Of a stretch of 64,000 nucleotides of DNA, positions 7,171 to 15,226 are shown in pieces. Each line of letters begins with the position of its first letter. Position 1 is the stretch's first letter. This DNA is from Kibdelosporangium persicum (lineage in GTDB: Bacteria; Actinomycetota; Actinomycetes; Mycobacteriales; Pseudonocardiaceae), in contig NZ_JAAATY010000014.1 in NCBI RefSeq assembly GCF_013280595.1, forward strand, positions 161,440 through 225,439, in the 5' to 3' direction. A program made the translations under genes and the position numbers. The notes under the pieces are model-generated. The model searched no databases and was not told where the DNA came from. It saw nothing but the letters and a program-made list of their open reading frames with translations.

Positions 7171-8967
7171 GTGGCCGGCCGCCTGTTGCTCGTGTGCCGG
7201 GTCCTGGTGCGGGACCTGCGTCGGCGCCCGACCGAAACCGTGCTGTTGTTGATCGCCATCACCGCCGCGACCGGCACGCTGACCCTCGGTCTCGCCCTCA
7301 ACGAGATCGCCACCCAGCCGTACCAACAGACCCGGACCGCCACCGCAGGGCCAGACGTGGTGGCGGCGCCCCGAGCCACCGGCCCGGACGCCTTGGCCGC
7401 TCTCGCACCGCTGACCACAGCGGCCGGAGTCACCGCCCACAGCGGCCCGTATCCGGTCGCCTTCCTGGTGCTGACCGCCCACGGCAAGACCGCGCACGCC
7501 GTCGTCGAGGGCCGAGACAACGCACCAGCACCTCTCGACCGGCCCGCGGTAACCGACGGCACCTGGGTACGCCCCGGCGGCGTGGTCCTCGAGCGCGCGT
7601 TCGCCGACGCCCTCGGTGTGCACACCGGCGACACCGTCAGTGTCGACGGCCGCGCGCTGCGCGTGCTCGGAACGGCGGTGACCGCCGCCAGGACCACATA
7701 TCCGTACGCGGGGTGGACCTCCCCGGACAGTGCTCTGACCGAGCGCGGCGGCCTGGTCTGGGTCGACCGCGGCGACATCGCCGCGCTCGCAGGCGAGCAG
7801 CCGCTGTCGTACACCCTGAACCTCAAGCTCGCCGACCCGGAGGCCAGCACGGCGTTCGTCGACACGGCGACCACCTCGCCCCGCCGCACTGTCCACGGTG
7901 GTGAGCTCACCACCTGGCAGGACATCGCCGAGGCCGACGGCAGGCCGGTCGCACAGGCACAGGCGGTCCTGCTGGTCGGCAGCTGGCTGCTCACCGTCCT
8001 CGCGATCGCCGGCGTCACCGGCGTTGTCGCGGTGCGGGTCAGCGGCCAGCGCCGCCGAGTCGGGTTGCTCAAAGCCGTCGGCGCCGGGCCCGCCATGGTC
8101 GCCGTCGTCCACCTCGCCGAATACCTCGTGATCGGGCTTGCCGCCGCCGGCACCGGCCTAGCCGCCGGCCTGCTCGCCGCGCCCACGCTGATCCAGCCCA
8201 GCGCCGGACTCCTCGGCTCCGTCAACACCCAGCCACCCGCGTTGTACATGGTGGTCGCGGCCACGACGCTCGCCCTCACGATCGCCGTGGCGGCGACCCT
8301 GGCACCGGTGGTGCGCGCCGCCGCCACCAGCACCGTCCACGCGCTGGCCGACGCCGCTACGCCGCCGCGCCGCCGTCGGTGGCGCATCTGGTTGTCCCGT
8401 CGACTGCCCGCCGCCCTGCTGATCGGGATACGCATCAACGCACGCCGGCCGCGCCGCGCCCGGCTCGTCACGATGAACACCCTGATCACCACGACCGTGC
8501 TCGTCGCGATGCTCATGAACCACGCGCAGGACAAGCCGTTCGACCTCGGCTACTCGGAACTTGTCGACCCCCGGGCCGAGCGAACCGACCAGGCCATGCT
8601 CGTCCTCACCGTCGTGCTGTGCGTCCTCGCGCTCCTCAACGCCGCCGTCAACACCTGGACCGCCGTCCTCGACGCCCGGCGGCCGCTGGCTGTCGCGCGC
8701 ACGCTCGGTGCCACGCCCGCGCAGGCCGGCGTAGGCCTGGCGGTGGCGCAACTGCTCCCCGCCGTACCCGGCGTCGCCGCCGGGATACCGGCCGGCCTCG
8801 GGCTGTACACGGTCGCCAGCCGCGGTGGCATCCAGTACCCACCCGATTCCTGGCTACTCGCCACGGCACTCGGAGTCCTGCTCGCCATCACCGCACTCAC
8901 CGCCATCCCTGCGATGGCCATCGCACAGCGCCCTGTCGCGGACACACTCCGGTCCACACCGACCTGA
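7171..8967 (+). CDS. FtsX/MacB-like ABC transporter permease
   Basis: 598 residues starting with GTG directly after the ATPase stop. One N-terminal TM segment is followed by a ~230-residue periplasmic-type loop, a three-TM FtsX block (about residues 262-395), then a second four-TM block (about 430-595): eight predicted TM segments in all. This is the duplicated FtsX form common in actinobacterial exporters of antimicrobial peptides, lipids or small drugs. Function as an exporter with the 6441 ATPase is inferred from operon structure. The substrate is unknown, but PadR control suggests an inducible compound. Confidence 0.88.
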   Translation: MAGRLLLVCRVLVRDLRRRPTETVLLLIAITAATGTLTLGLALNEIATQPYQQTRTATAGPDVVAAPRATGPDALAALAPLTTAAGVTAHSGPYPVAFLVLTAHGKTAHAVVEGRDNAPAPLDRPAVTDGTWVRPGGVVLERAFADALGVHTGDTVSVDGRALRVLGTAVTAARTTYPYAGWTSPDSALTERGGLVWVDRGDIAALAGEQPLSYTLNLKLADPEASTAFVDTATTSPRRTVHGGELTTWQDIAEADGRPVAQAQAVLLVGSWLLTVLAIAGVTGVVAVRVSGQRRRVGLLKAVGAGPAMVAVVHLAEYLVIGLAAAGTGLAAGLLAAPTLIQPSAGLLGSVNTQPPALYMVVAATTLALTIAVAATLAPVVRAAATSTVHALADAATPPRRRRWRIWLSRRLPAALLIGIRINARRPRRARLVTMNTLITTTVLVAMLMNHAQDKPFDLGYSELVDPRAERTDQAMLVLTVVLCVLALLNAAVNTWTAVLDARRPLAVARTLGATPAQAGVGLAVAQLLPAVPGVAAGIPAGLGLYTVASRGGIQYPPDSWLLATALGVLLAITALTAIPAMAIAQRPVADTLRSTPT

Positions 8968-9690
8968 CAGCCGATCGGGTGGTTGCGGTTTGGTGGGCGG
9001 CTCCGACAGCTCGAAACACGACAAAGAGGACGGACCGCTGTGCTGCGACACCAGCGCGAAAGCCGAAAGCAAGACCGACGCGGCCCGCTGGCAGGCGACG
9101 GTGTTGCCCGTCGAACGGCGCCGGACCAGACGGCGCCCAGCGGTCAGCGCGGCTCTGGCCCGCACACCTCAATGAACGCGTTCTTCCGCCGCTGACCGGT
9201 AGGTCAGTCCGGCGAACCAGCACTGAGCCGCGTGGCATCGCGAGGCGGCCCCTGCCTCACAACGAGTTCCTGCTTTGACAAGACATCCCCCGCCCTTCCC
9301 GGGGGCCGGCCCCGCTTCCATCCTAGTCGGGATAGGGCTTGGTCAAAGGGTTGCCGCGCGGTTGTGGACAACCAGATTTGACGATGGTTCCGCCGGTGCG
9401 GCGCGCCCCGGTCAGGTGAGTTTGGTCAGTGCCGCTTCGACTGCTGGGTCGGCGATCCGGAACCGACACCGGCTGGTCCGCCTTGATGTCGAAGGGCCGG
9501 GCAGCCGAAACACCACCGCCCCAAACCAGCCGCGCGACGCAGCGGGCAACAGGGACCACGTGCGCCTCCTGGGGCTGGGTCCTCGCGATGACGGGACACA
9601 ACCTGGCCGGATGAGCTTCGCGCGCTCATCGACAAACTCGGGTCGGTGAGTGCGCGCGAGCTCGTGCTGTCCGATGTGGACGGCTGGGGG
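8968..9690. other. Intergenic region without a confident gene
   Basis: About 720 bp between the permease and the DUF3037 gene. Several overlapping ORFs occur on both strands, but none has a recognisable domain, a good ribosome site, or a clear advantage in codon use. The only structured element seen is the hairpin-bearing repeat at 9282-9325, which has a relative at 28590. The region could hold gene remnants or an RNA. Confidence 0.5.
9282..9325. repeat. Dispersed hairpin-bearing repeat, copy A
   Basis: A 44-bp segment almost identical to 28590-28632 (about 39 matches, one indel). It contains a CCCCC...GGGGG hairpin followed by a GGCCCCGCT block and CCTA. Weaker similarity continues for another ~50 bp in both copies, ending near GTGGACAAC or GGGGACAAC. 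The source of the repeat is unknown; a palindromic end of an IS200/IS605-type element is one possibility. Confidence 0.6.
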
Positions 9691-10074
9691 TCACTCCGGT
9701 AGCAGAACCAGGGTGCGCCACAGGTGGTCCAGTTGCCGTTCGGGGTCGTCCGTGCGGCCGGTGTGCGTGGGCGAGGTCTGCAGCAGGGTGCTGCGCGGCG
9801 CGGTGAGCCAGCGGAAGCGCTGGCCGAGTGACGTCTCGCGGACCTGGGCGGTGGTCGAGCCGTCGCAGGCCCCGCACCAGAGTTTGAGGCTGTCGTGCAG
9901 CAGGTCGAGGTCGATCCGGGGGTCCAGTGCGCGCAGCCGGTCGTCGTCGACGTGGGTCTTGCAGCGCAGGAAGTCCAGCGCCGAGCAGTAGAGCAGCACG
10001 CCGACGTTCATGAACTCGCCGCGTTCCTGCCGGGGCACGGCCCGCAGCAGCGCGTACTCAAACACGTGCGACAC
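9691..10074 (-). CDS. DUF3037 family protein
   Basis: 127 residues with the DUF3037 hallmark near the N-terminus: 'YALLRAVPRQERGEFMNVGVLLYC', then 'DDRLRALDPRIDLDLL' and a C-terminal 'LDHLWRTLVLLP'. The function of the family is unknown. The GTG at 10072-10074 is chosen because the conserved region begins four residues later; longer frames add only low-complexity Arg/Ser residues. It overlaps the end of the HipA-like kinase gene by 17 nt on the same strand. DUF3037 genes are often found beside HipA-like kinase genes, so the two products probably act together. Confidence 0.85.
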   Translation of the reverse strand: MSHVFEYALLRAVPRQERGEFMNVGVLLYCSALDFLRCKTHVDDDRLRALDPRIDLDLLHDSLKLWCGACDGSTTAQVRETSLGQRFRWLTAPRSTLLQTSPTHTGRTDDPERQLDHLWRTLVLLPE

Positions 10075-10819
10075 GAGCGGCCTCCAGTTCCGGCACCCAC
10101 TGGTCCGATGTGGCCAAGCGCGACTCGAAGAACGACAAGTACGCAGCCCGCGCGCCGTCCGGGTCGAACACGCCATCAGAGGTGAGCCAGTCGTCGGGCA
10201 CGAGGGACAGCACCTCCTCGATCATGTCCGTCGGCACGTGCTCGCCGGTGATCGGGCCCGCGGCGGGCAGCATCACGTGGTCGTGCACGTCGAACCGGTA
10301 TTGCGCGGCGGGCTGCCAGCCTTCGCGGAAACTGTGGTGGAAGTACAGCGCGGCGCCGTGGTCGATGAGCCACACGTTCTTGTGCCACAGCAGCAGGTTC
10401 GGATTACGCCAGCTGCGGTCGACGTTCAGGGTCAGCGCGTCCAGCCACACCAGCCGCGCGGCGAGCTCGGGACCGGGATCGCGGACCACCGGATTGAAGT
10501 CGAACGACCCGGGCAGGTAGTCGAAGCCGAGGTTCAGGCCGCCGCTGGTGGCCAGCAGCTCCTGCACCTCCTGGTCGGGTTCGGACCGGGAGAGGGCCGG
10601 ATCGAGGGTGACGAACACCATCTCCGGAACCCGGAAGCCCAGTCTGCGCGCCAGTTCACCGACGATCATCTCGGCGGTCAGTGCCTTCAGCCCATGCCCG
10701 GCACCCCGGAACTTCAGCACGTACATGCCAAGGTCGTCGGCCTCGATCAGGCCCGGCAGCGAGCCGCCCTCACGCAGCGGGGTGACATACCGAGTCGCCT
10801 CGACGGTACGAAGTTCCAC
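10058..10819 (-). CDS. HipA-like kinase family protein
   Basis: About 253 residues resembling the compact HipA-like kinases that pair with DUF3037. Visible features: the N-terminal 'VEATRYVTPLREGGSLPGLIEADDLGMYVLKFRGAGHG' (nucleotide loop and a candidate ATP-binding Lys in 'YVLKF'), 'LDALTLNVDRSWRNPNLL' (catalytic-loop like D...N) and 'VWLIDHGAALYF' (metal-binding D, DFG-like). Unlike true HipA there is no HipB antitoxin beside it. The GTG at 10819 is preferred (GGAT 9 nt upstream and family N-terminus); 10834 is possible. A regulatory or toxin-like phosphorylation role is inferred only. Confidence 0.75.
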   Translation of the reverse strand: MELRTVEATRYVTPLREGGSLPGLIEADDLGMYVLKFRGAGHGLKALTAEMIVGELARRLGFRVPEMVFVTLDPALSRSEPDQEVQELLATSGGLNLGFDYLPGSFDFNPVVRDPGPELAARLVWLDALTLNVDRSWRNPNLLLWHKNVWLIDHGAALYFHHSFREGWQPAAQYRFDVHDHVMLPAAGPITGEHVPTDMIEEVLSLVPDDWLTSDGVFDPDGARAAYLSFFESRLATSDQWVPELEAARVARV

Positions 10820-10893
10820 TCCGGAATCATCCACTGTCCGGAATGGTGACCAGGACGCAGCCCTGGTCCGCCACAGCCGAGCGCCGCTGCCGG

Positions 10894-10931
10894 GGCTGCC
10901 GTGTGCCTGGACAGGGCGGCACACGGCAGCC
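10894..10931 (-). terminator. Strong hairpin after the carboxylesterase gene
   Basis: GGCTGCCGTGTGCC and GGCACACGGCAGCC form a perfect 14-bp stem with a 10-nt loop, 7 nt beyond the stop of the carboxylesterase gene. There is no T-tract, as is common for actinobacterial terminators. Confidence 0.75.
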
Positions 10932-10937
10932 GGGTGA

Positions 10938-12470
10938 TCAGAGGCCTGCCCAGAAGTCGCAGTTGTGCACCTGGTAGCCGTTGGCCTCCTTGATGTCGTT
11001 CGGGGCGAGGGACAGGACGTTGCCGTCGCGGTGCTTCCGCCACGTCGGCAGGCCGTGGGTGTTCGGGTTGCCGGTGGCCGCGAAGCGCGTCCAGTAGCGG
11101 ATCATCTGGTCGGCGAGTTCGCGCTGCTCGGGGTTGAGCTCGAACGGCGGGACGTCGAACAGGTACGCCAGCTCGGACGAGTGGAACGCGCCAGCCGGGA
11201 TCTCCGGTGGGAAGGCACCTGCGAAGAAGCCGAGCGGCGCGGTGCGGTCGGCGAACTCGTAGGCGTACGTCTTGGTCCACCGGGCGAGCAGGCGGTCGTC
11301 GGCCAGCTGGTTGCATGCCCAGACGTCGTCGGTCAGCACGGCGCCGTACGCCAGACCGGGCGACCCGAACTCACTGGACGGGTACTCGGCCGCGATCCGT
11401 GGGGCCTGCTCGTCGTAGGCGTCGGTCAGCAGTTCGAGATAACGGGCGTCCGTGATCGGGTGCGGTGGCGAGTACGCCGAGGTCAGTCGGCCCTCGTCGC
11501 GGGTGTTGCCCCAGATCACCGGGACGCGGTTGAACTTGCCGGTGCGTAACGCGTCGACCGGGTGCACAGGCAGCACGCGGTTGCCGATCACGATGGGCGT
11601 CGGTCCACGGTCGATGGCGGTGAGGGCCGAGGCGGGCAGCGCACGGAGGCACGCGACGTCCGAGCAGCCGAGTTGCCGGGCGAGAGCGACCGCGTCGGCC
11701 GCGGCCTTGTCCTTGGCGATGAACGGCGCACTGCCGGGGAAGCCGTGTATCACGCCGTTGTCGCCCCAGGTCGTCGAGCAGCCGCCGCTTTGCGCGATGG
11801 CCTTGTCGACCAGGCCGCGTGAGAGCGGAGAGGTGACATGGGCGCACACGTCGAAGGCACCGCCGGATTCACCGAAGACGGTGACGTTGTGCGGGTCACC
11901 GCCGAACGCCGCCGCGTTGCGCTTGACCCAGCGCAGCGCCGCCTGCTGGTCCTCGATGCCGTACGCGCCCGAGTCGGGCAGGTCGGGGTGACCGAGGAAG
12001 CCGAAGAACCCCAGCCGGAAGTTGATGGTCACCACGACCACATCGCCCTGCACGGCGAGCCGTCGCGCGCCGAAGCCCTCGCCGGAGAGGTAACTGTTGC
12101 CGCCGCCGTGCACCCACACCATGACGGGCTTGCGCCCGTGCCGGGACGGGGTGGTGACGTTCAGGTAGAGACAGTCCTCGTTGGTGCTGGGCGAACCCGC
12201 ACCGGCGGCCTGGGCACAGACCGGGCCGGGTTTGGTCGCGTCACGCGGCGTGGTCCACGGCGTGACAGGCTGAGGCGAGCGCCAACGCAGATCGCCCACG
12301 GGCGGCGCCGCGTACGGAATCCCCTGGTACAGCTGGTGGTCTGCCGCTACGGTGCCGCGGACCGGGCCCGCGTCGGTCCACACCAGTCCGTTCTCGCCTG
12401 CGTCGGCGACTCCGGCCGTGCTGGCCAGCAATCCTGCCGTCAGCAGGGCCGTGAGCAGTCGTTTTCGCAT
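10938..12470 (-). CDS. Secreted type-B carboxylesterase
   Basis: 510 residues with a Sec signal peptide (MRKRLLTALL..., cleavage near residue 24, 'ADA-GEN'). Alpha/beta hydrolase of the carboxylesterase type-B family: oxyanion loop 'WVHGGGN' (119-125), nucleophile elbow 'FGESGGA' with Ser202, the acid in 'NTRDEGRL', and the histidine region 'FHSSELAYLFDVPP'. 'EDCLYLNV' near residue 100 is the family signature. It acts outside the cell on esters; the substrate is unknown. The ATG at 12468-12470 is chosen over the upstream ATG because it directly precedes the signal peptide. A 14-bp hairpin follows the stop. Confidence 0.9.
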   Translation of the reverse strand: MRKRLLTALLTAGLLASTAGVADAGENGLVWTDAGPVRGTVAADHQLYQGIPYAAPPVGDLRWRSPQPVTPWTTPRDATKPGPVCAQAAGAGSPSTNEDCLYLNVTTPSRHGRKPVMVWVHGGGNSYLSGEGFGARRLAVQGDVVVVTINFRLGFFGFLGHPDLPDSGAYGIEDQQAALRWVKRNAAAFGGDPHNVTVFGESGGAFDVCAHVTSPLSRGLVDKAIAQSGGCSTTWGDNGVIHGFPGSAPFIAKDKAAADAVALARQLGCSDVACLRALPASALTAIDRGPTPIVIGNRVLPVHPVDALRTGKFNRVPVIWGNTRDEGRLTSAYSPPHPITDARYLELLTDAYDEQAPRIAAEYPSSEFGSPGLAYGAVLTDDVWACNQLADDRLLARWTKTYAYEFADRTAPLGFFAGAFPPEIPAGAFHSSELAYLFDVPPFELNPEQRELADQMIRYWTRFAATGNPNTHGLPTWRKHRDGNVLSLAPNDIKEANGYQVHNCDFWAGL

Positions 12471-12551
12471 GGTCGTCCCCTTCGTCGAGTGATGCACTCC
12501 CCAGTGCGTCGAACCGGCGGCCCCCAGATCGACACATCGCGAGCGAAAAGT

Positions 12552-13478
12552 TCAGAGCGTTTCGGGCAGGCCGAAGTGGCCGAACAAGCCCGAGCCGAAC
12601 GTGGTGATCTCGGCGATCAGGCCCTGCTGCACCCACAGCACGTCGAGCTTGAACGCGCGGAAGACCGTGTCGCCGGGTCTGCGCAGGTAGCTCGCGGCCG
12701 TCGGCATCCGGTTGGCCAGCGTGGGCACCAGCTTCCAGTCACCGTCACGGTCCGGCCCGAACGCCCGCTCCAGCAGCGGAGCGATCGTGTCGATCCCGTC
12801 GAAGCGCGCGGGCACCGGCGGCATCGTGATCCGGATGTCCTTCGCCGACAACGCGACAGCGGCCTCGGCGTCGAGCCGCTCGTGCGCGTCGATGAACTGG
12901 GCGAGCAGGTCTCGCTCCTCCTCGCTCAGGTCCGCTTTGGACCATTCGGTGCGTTCCCTGGACAGGTGCTGCTGCATGGTGAGCCGGGCTCGTTGCAGCG
13001 CGCTGTTGGCCGCGGCGACACTCGTGTCGAGTAAAGCCGCGGTCTCCTTGGCCGACCAGTCCAGCACGTCGCGAGCGATGAACGCGGCGCGCTGCCGGGG
13101 CGGCAGCGCCTGCATGGCCGCGACGAACATCAGCTCGATGGTCTCCCGGTCCACCGCCACCGCGTCCGGTTCGTCCTCGGCGGGCGCCACCTGGTCGAGT
13201 AACACGTCGGGATACGGCTGCAGCCACGGCACCTCGGCGTACGACTCCATGATCGGGACCTGTCTGGAGTTGCGCCGGACGATGTCGAGGCACGTGTTGG
13301 TCGCGATCTTGTACAGCCATGCCCGGAAGTGCACGCCGCCGTCGAACTTCTCGAGGTTGCGGAACGCGCGCAGGAACGTCTCCTGCACGGCGTCCTCCGC
13401 CTCGTCGAAGGACGCCAGCATCCGGTAGCAGTGGATGTGCAGTTCGCGCCGGTGGCGCTCGAAGTCCGCGGCCGTCAC
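12552..13478 (-). CDS. ECF sigma factor with SnoaL-like C-terminal domain (SigG-like)
   Basis: 308 residues: sigma region 2 ('CYRMLASFDEAEDAVQETFLRAFRNLEKF...FRAWLYKIATNTCLDIVRR'), sigma region 4 ('ALPPRQRAAFIARDVLDWSAKETAALLDTSVAAANSALQRARLTM'), then a ~110-residue SnoaL/NTF2-like extension. This resembles mycobacterial SigG and the SigX5 group, where the C-terminal domain is thought to replace an anti-sigma factor. None is encoded nearby. Its ATG overlaps the stop of the upstream VOC gene (ATGA), so the two are translated together, and the VOC protein may belong to its regulon or signal path. It is one of three such sigma factors in the window. Confidence 0.88.
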   Translation of the reverse strand: MTAADFERHRRELHIHCYRMLASFDEAEDAVQETFLRAFRNLEKFDGGVHFRAWLYKIATNTCLDIVRRNSRQVPIMESYAEVPWLQPYPDVLLDQVAPAEDEPDAVAVDRETIELMFVAAMQALPPRQRAAFIARDVLDWSAKETAALLDTSVAAANSALQRARLTMQQHLSRERTEWSKADLSEEERDLLAQFIDAHERLDAEAAVALSAKDIRITMPPVPARFDGIDTIAPLLERAFGPDRDGDWKLVPTLANRMPTAASYLRRPGDTVFRAFKLDVLWVQQGLIAEITTFGSGLFGHFGLPETL

Positions 13479-13882
13479 TGGTTCTTCCCGACTTCCTGTA
13501 CCAGCCAGTTGTTGCCGTCCGGGTCCTTGAACGCGAAGAACGTGGCGAAGTCGGCGCGCTCCGGGTGGTGCCCCGGGGTCTGCCGCCCATCCTGGTACCA
13601 GTGGATCTCACCGACGTCCACGCCCCGCTCCTTGGCCTCGGCGTGCGCGACGTCGATGTCGTTCACCACCACCTGCAGGCCCATCATGTGACCCGCCCAC
13701 TCCTCGTTGCGCATCAACGTGATCGAGCACGCCGACCCCGGCGGGGTCAGCTGCACGACGCGGAAGTCCTCACCCGCGCTGAAGTCCACGTCGAGGGTGA
13801 AGCCCGCGTTCTTGACGTAGAACTCCTTGGCCCGGTCCACGTCGGTCACCGGCACCACGACTACTTCGAGCTTCCAGTCCAT
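13475..13882 (-). CDS. VOC (glyoxalase/bleomycin-resistance fold) protein
   Basis: 135 residues with the paired beta-alpha-beta3 layout of the vicinal oxygen chelate fold: 'VVVPVTDVDRAKEFYVKNAGFTLDVDF' in the first half and 'VVVNDIDVAHAEAKERGVDVGE ... FFAFKDPDGNNWLVQEV' in the second. Likely a metal-dependent isomerase, dioxygenase or ligand-sequestering protein; the substrate cannot be read from sequence. It is the first gene of a two-gene unit with the ECF sigma factor. Divergent from dinB with about 100 bp between them. Confidence 0.85.
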   Translation of the reverse strand: MDWKLEVVVVPVTDVDRAKEFYVKNAGFTLDVDFSAGEDFRVVQLTPPGSACSITLMRNEEWAGHMMGLQVVVNDIDVAHAEAKERGVDVGEIHWYQDGRQTPGHHPERADFATFFAFKDPDGNNWLVQEVGKNQ

Positions 13883-13977
13883 GTCACTGCCTCCTCAGGC
13901 GGGTGTGTCGGTCGATCTACCACATGAAACGACGGTGGCCGGGAAAACTCATCGGTGCCGCGGTGAGTTTGAATATG

Positions 13978-13991
13978 CGAACATATGTTCG
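13978..13991. promoter_or_regulatory. LexA (SOS) box over the dinB start
   Basis: CGAACATATGTTCG, a perfect 14-nt palindrome containing the actinobacterial SOS core GAAC-N4-GTTC. The ATG proposed for dinB lies within it. LexA bound here would block initiation directly. Confidence 0.85.
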
Positions 13992-15175
13992 TGACAGCCG
14001 CCACGATACTCCACGCCGATCTGGACGCGTTCTACGCCTCGGTCGAGCAGCGGGACGACCCCAGGCTGCGGGGCCGCCCGGTGATCGTCGGCGGTGGTGT
14101 CGTGCTCGCGGCCAGCTACGAGGCCAAAAGAAGGGGAGTGGTCACGGCCATGGGCGGCGCACGGGCGTTGCAGCTGTGCCCGGACGCGGTCGTGGTGCCG
14201 CCCCGGATGTCGGCGTACTCGCGGGCCAGCAAGGCGGTGTTCGAGGTCTTCCGGAACACCTCGCCGCTGGTCGAGGGCCTGTCGATCGACGAGGCGTTCC
14301 TGGACGTCGGCGGCCTGGCCAGGATCGCAGGAAGTCCGGCCGAGATCGCCAGGAAGCTGCGCGCGGACGTCCGCGATCAGGTCGGGCTGCCGATCACGGT
14401 CGGCGTGGCGCGGACGAAGTTCCTGGCCAAAGTGGCCAGTGGGGTGGCCAAACCGGACGGGCTGCTGGTCGTCCCGCCCGACCGGGAACTCGCGTTCCTG
14501 CATCCGCTGGCGGTGGAAAGACTATGGGGCGTCGGCAAAGTGACCGCCGCGAAGCTGCGCGACCACGGAATCACCACAGTGGGTGACGTCGCCGACCTGC
14601 CGCGGTCCATGCTGGTCGCGATGCTCGGCCGGGCGCTCGGCCGTCACCTGCACGCGCTCGCGCACAACTATGACCCGCGTCCAGTGCATGTCGGCCGTCG
14701 CCGCCGCTCGATGGGCGCGCAGCGCGCGTCTCGTTCGTTGACAACGCCGGAAGAGATCGACGCAACCATCGTCGCGTTGGTCGACCGCGTCACCCGACGA
14801 TTACGTGCGGCCAAGCGTGTCGGCCGCACGGTCGTGCTCCGCATGCGCTTCGGCGACTTCACCAGGGCCACGCGGTCTCATACGCTGCCGCAAGCCACAT
14901 CGTCGACCGAGGAGATCCTGACGGCGCTGCGAGTGCTGGTGACCAAGGCGATGCCTTTGATCGACAGCGCCGGTCTGACACTGATCGGGATCTCGGTCGG
15001 CAACCTCGACAACGACGACGCCATCCAGTTGGCGTTGCCGTTCGACGAGGGCGTCCACAGTGCGCTCGACACCGTGCTGGACACCGTGCACGACAAGTTC
15101 GGGTCGTCGGCGGTGACGCGTGCGGTGCTGCTCGGCCGTGACCCGGGCATCTCCGTGCCGCTGCTGCCCGAGTGA
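13985..15175 (+). CDS. dinB: DNA polymerase IV (Y-family translesion polymerase)
   Basis: 396 residues with the Y-family signatures: 'ILHADLDAFYASVEQ' (first catalytic Asp), 'VLAASYEAKRRGVVTAMGGARAL', 'SIDEAFLDVGGL' (catalytic D-E pair), HhH regions near 'LWGVGKVTAAKLRDHGI', and a little-finger domain at the C-terminus. No canonical beta-clamp motif is obvious. It performs error-prone bypass at damaged DNA. There is no ribosome site within 15 nt of the ATG, and the ATG sits inside the LexA box, so a leaderless transcript starting at the ATG or at the GTG at 13991 is plausible. SOS control is strongly suggested by the box. Confidence 0.93.
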   Translation: MFVTAATILHADLDAFYASVEQRDDPRLRGRPVIVGGGVVLAASYEAKRRGVVTAMGGARALQLCPDAVVVPPRMSAYSRASKAVFEVFRNTSPLVEGLSIDEAFLDVGGLARIAGSPAEIARKLRADVRDQVGLPITVGVARTKFLAKVASGVAKPDGLLVVPPDRELAFLHPLAVERLWGVGKVTAAKLRDHGITTVGDVADLPRSMLVAMLGRALGRHLHALAHNYDPRPVHVGRRRRSMGAQRASRSLTTPEEIDATIVALVDRVTRRLRAAKRVGRTVVLRMRFGDFTRATRSHTLPQATSSTEEILTALRVLVTKAMPLIDSAGLTLIGISVGNLDNDDAIQLALPFDEGVHSALDTVLDTVHDKFGSSAVTRAVLLGRDPGISVPLLPE

Positions 15176-15226
15176 GACCGATTACTTTCCGGCCCGAGCC
15201 GGATCTGTACTCGTGGAGGGAGTGCG

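Noticed and set aside
6795..8534. A 579-residue minus-strand ORF across the ABC/FtsX genes
   Set aside because: Low-complexity Arg/Ala/Thr translation opposite a clear ATPase and permease; typical antisense open frame in GC-rich DNA.
9282..9325. A complete insertion sequence or CRISPR-like array at the dispersed repeat
   Set aside because: No transposase, TnpB, terminal inverted repeats, target duplication or regularly spaced direct repeats were seen; only a two-copy dispersed repeat is supported.
9275..9649. Plus-strand ORF in the 8968-9690 gap
   Set aside because: It crosses the hairpin repeat, has no ribosome site or domain, and its codon use is unlike the neighbouring genes.
10058..10819. 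Calling the kinase-like gene hipA
   Set aside because: It is shorter than HipA, lacks a HipB partner and pairs with DUF3037, so the hipA symbol would mislead.
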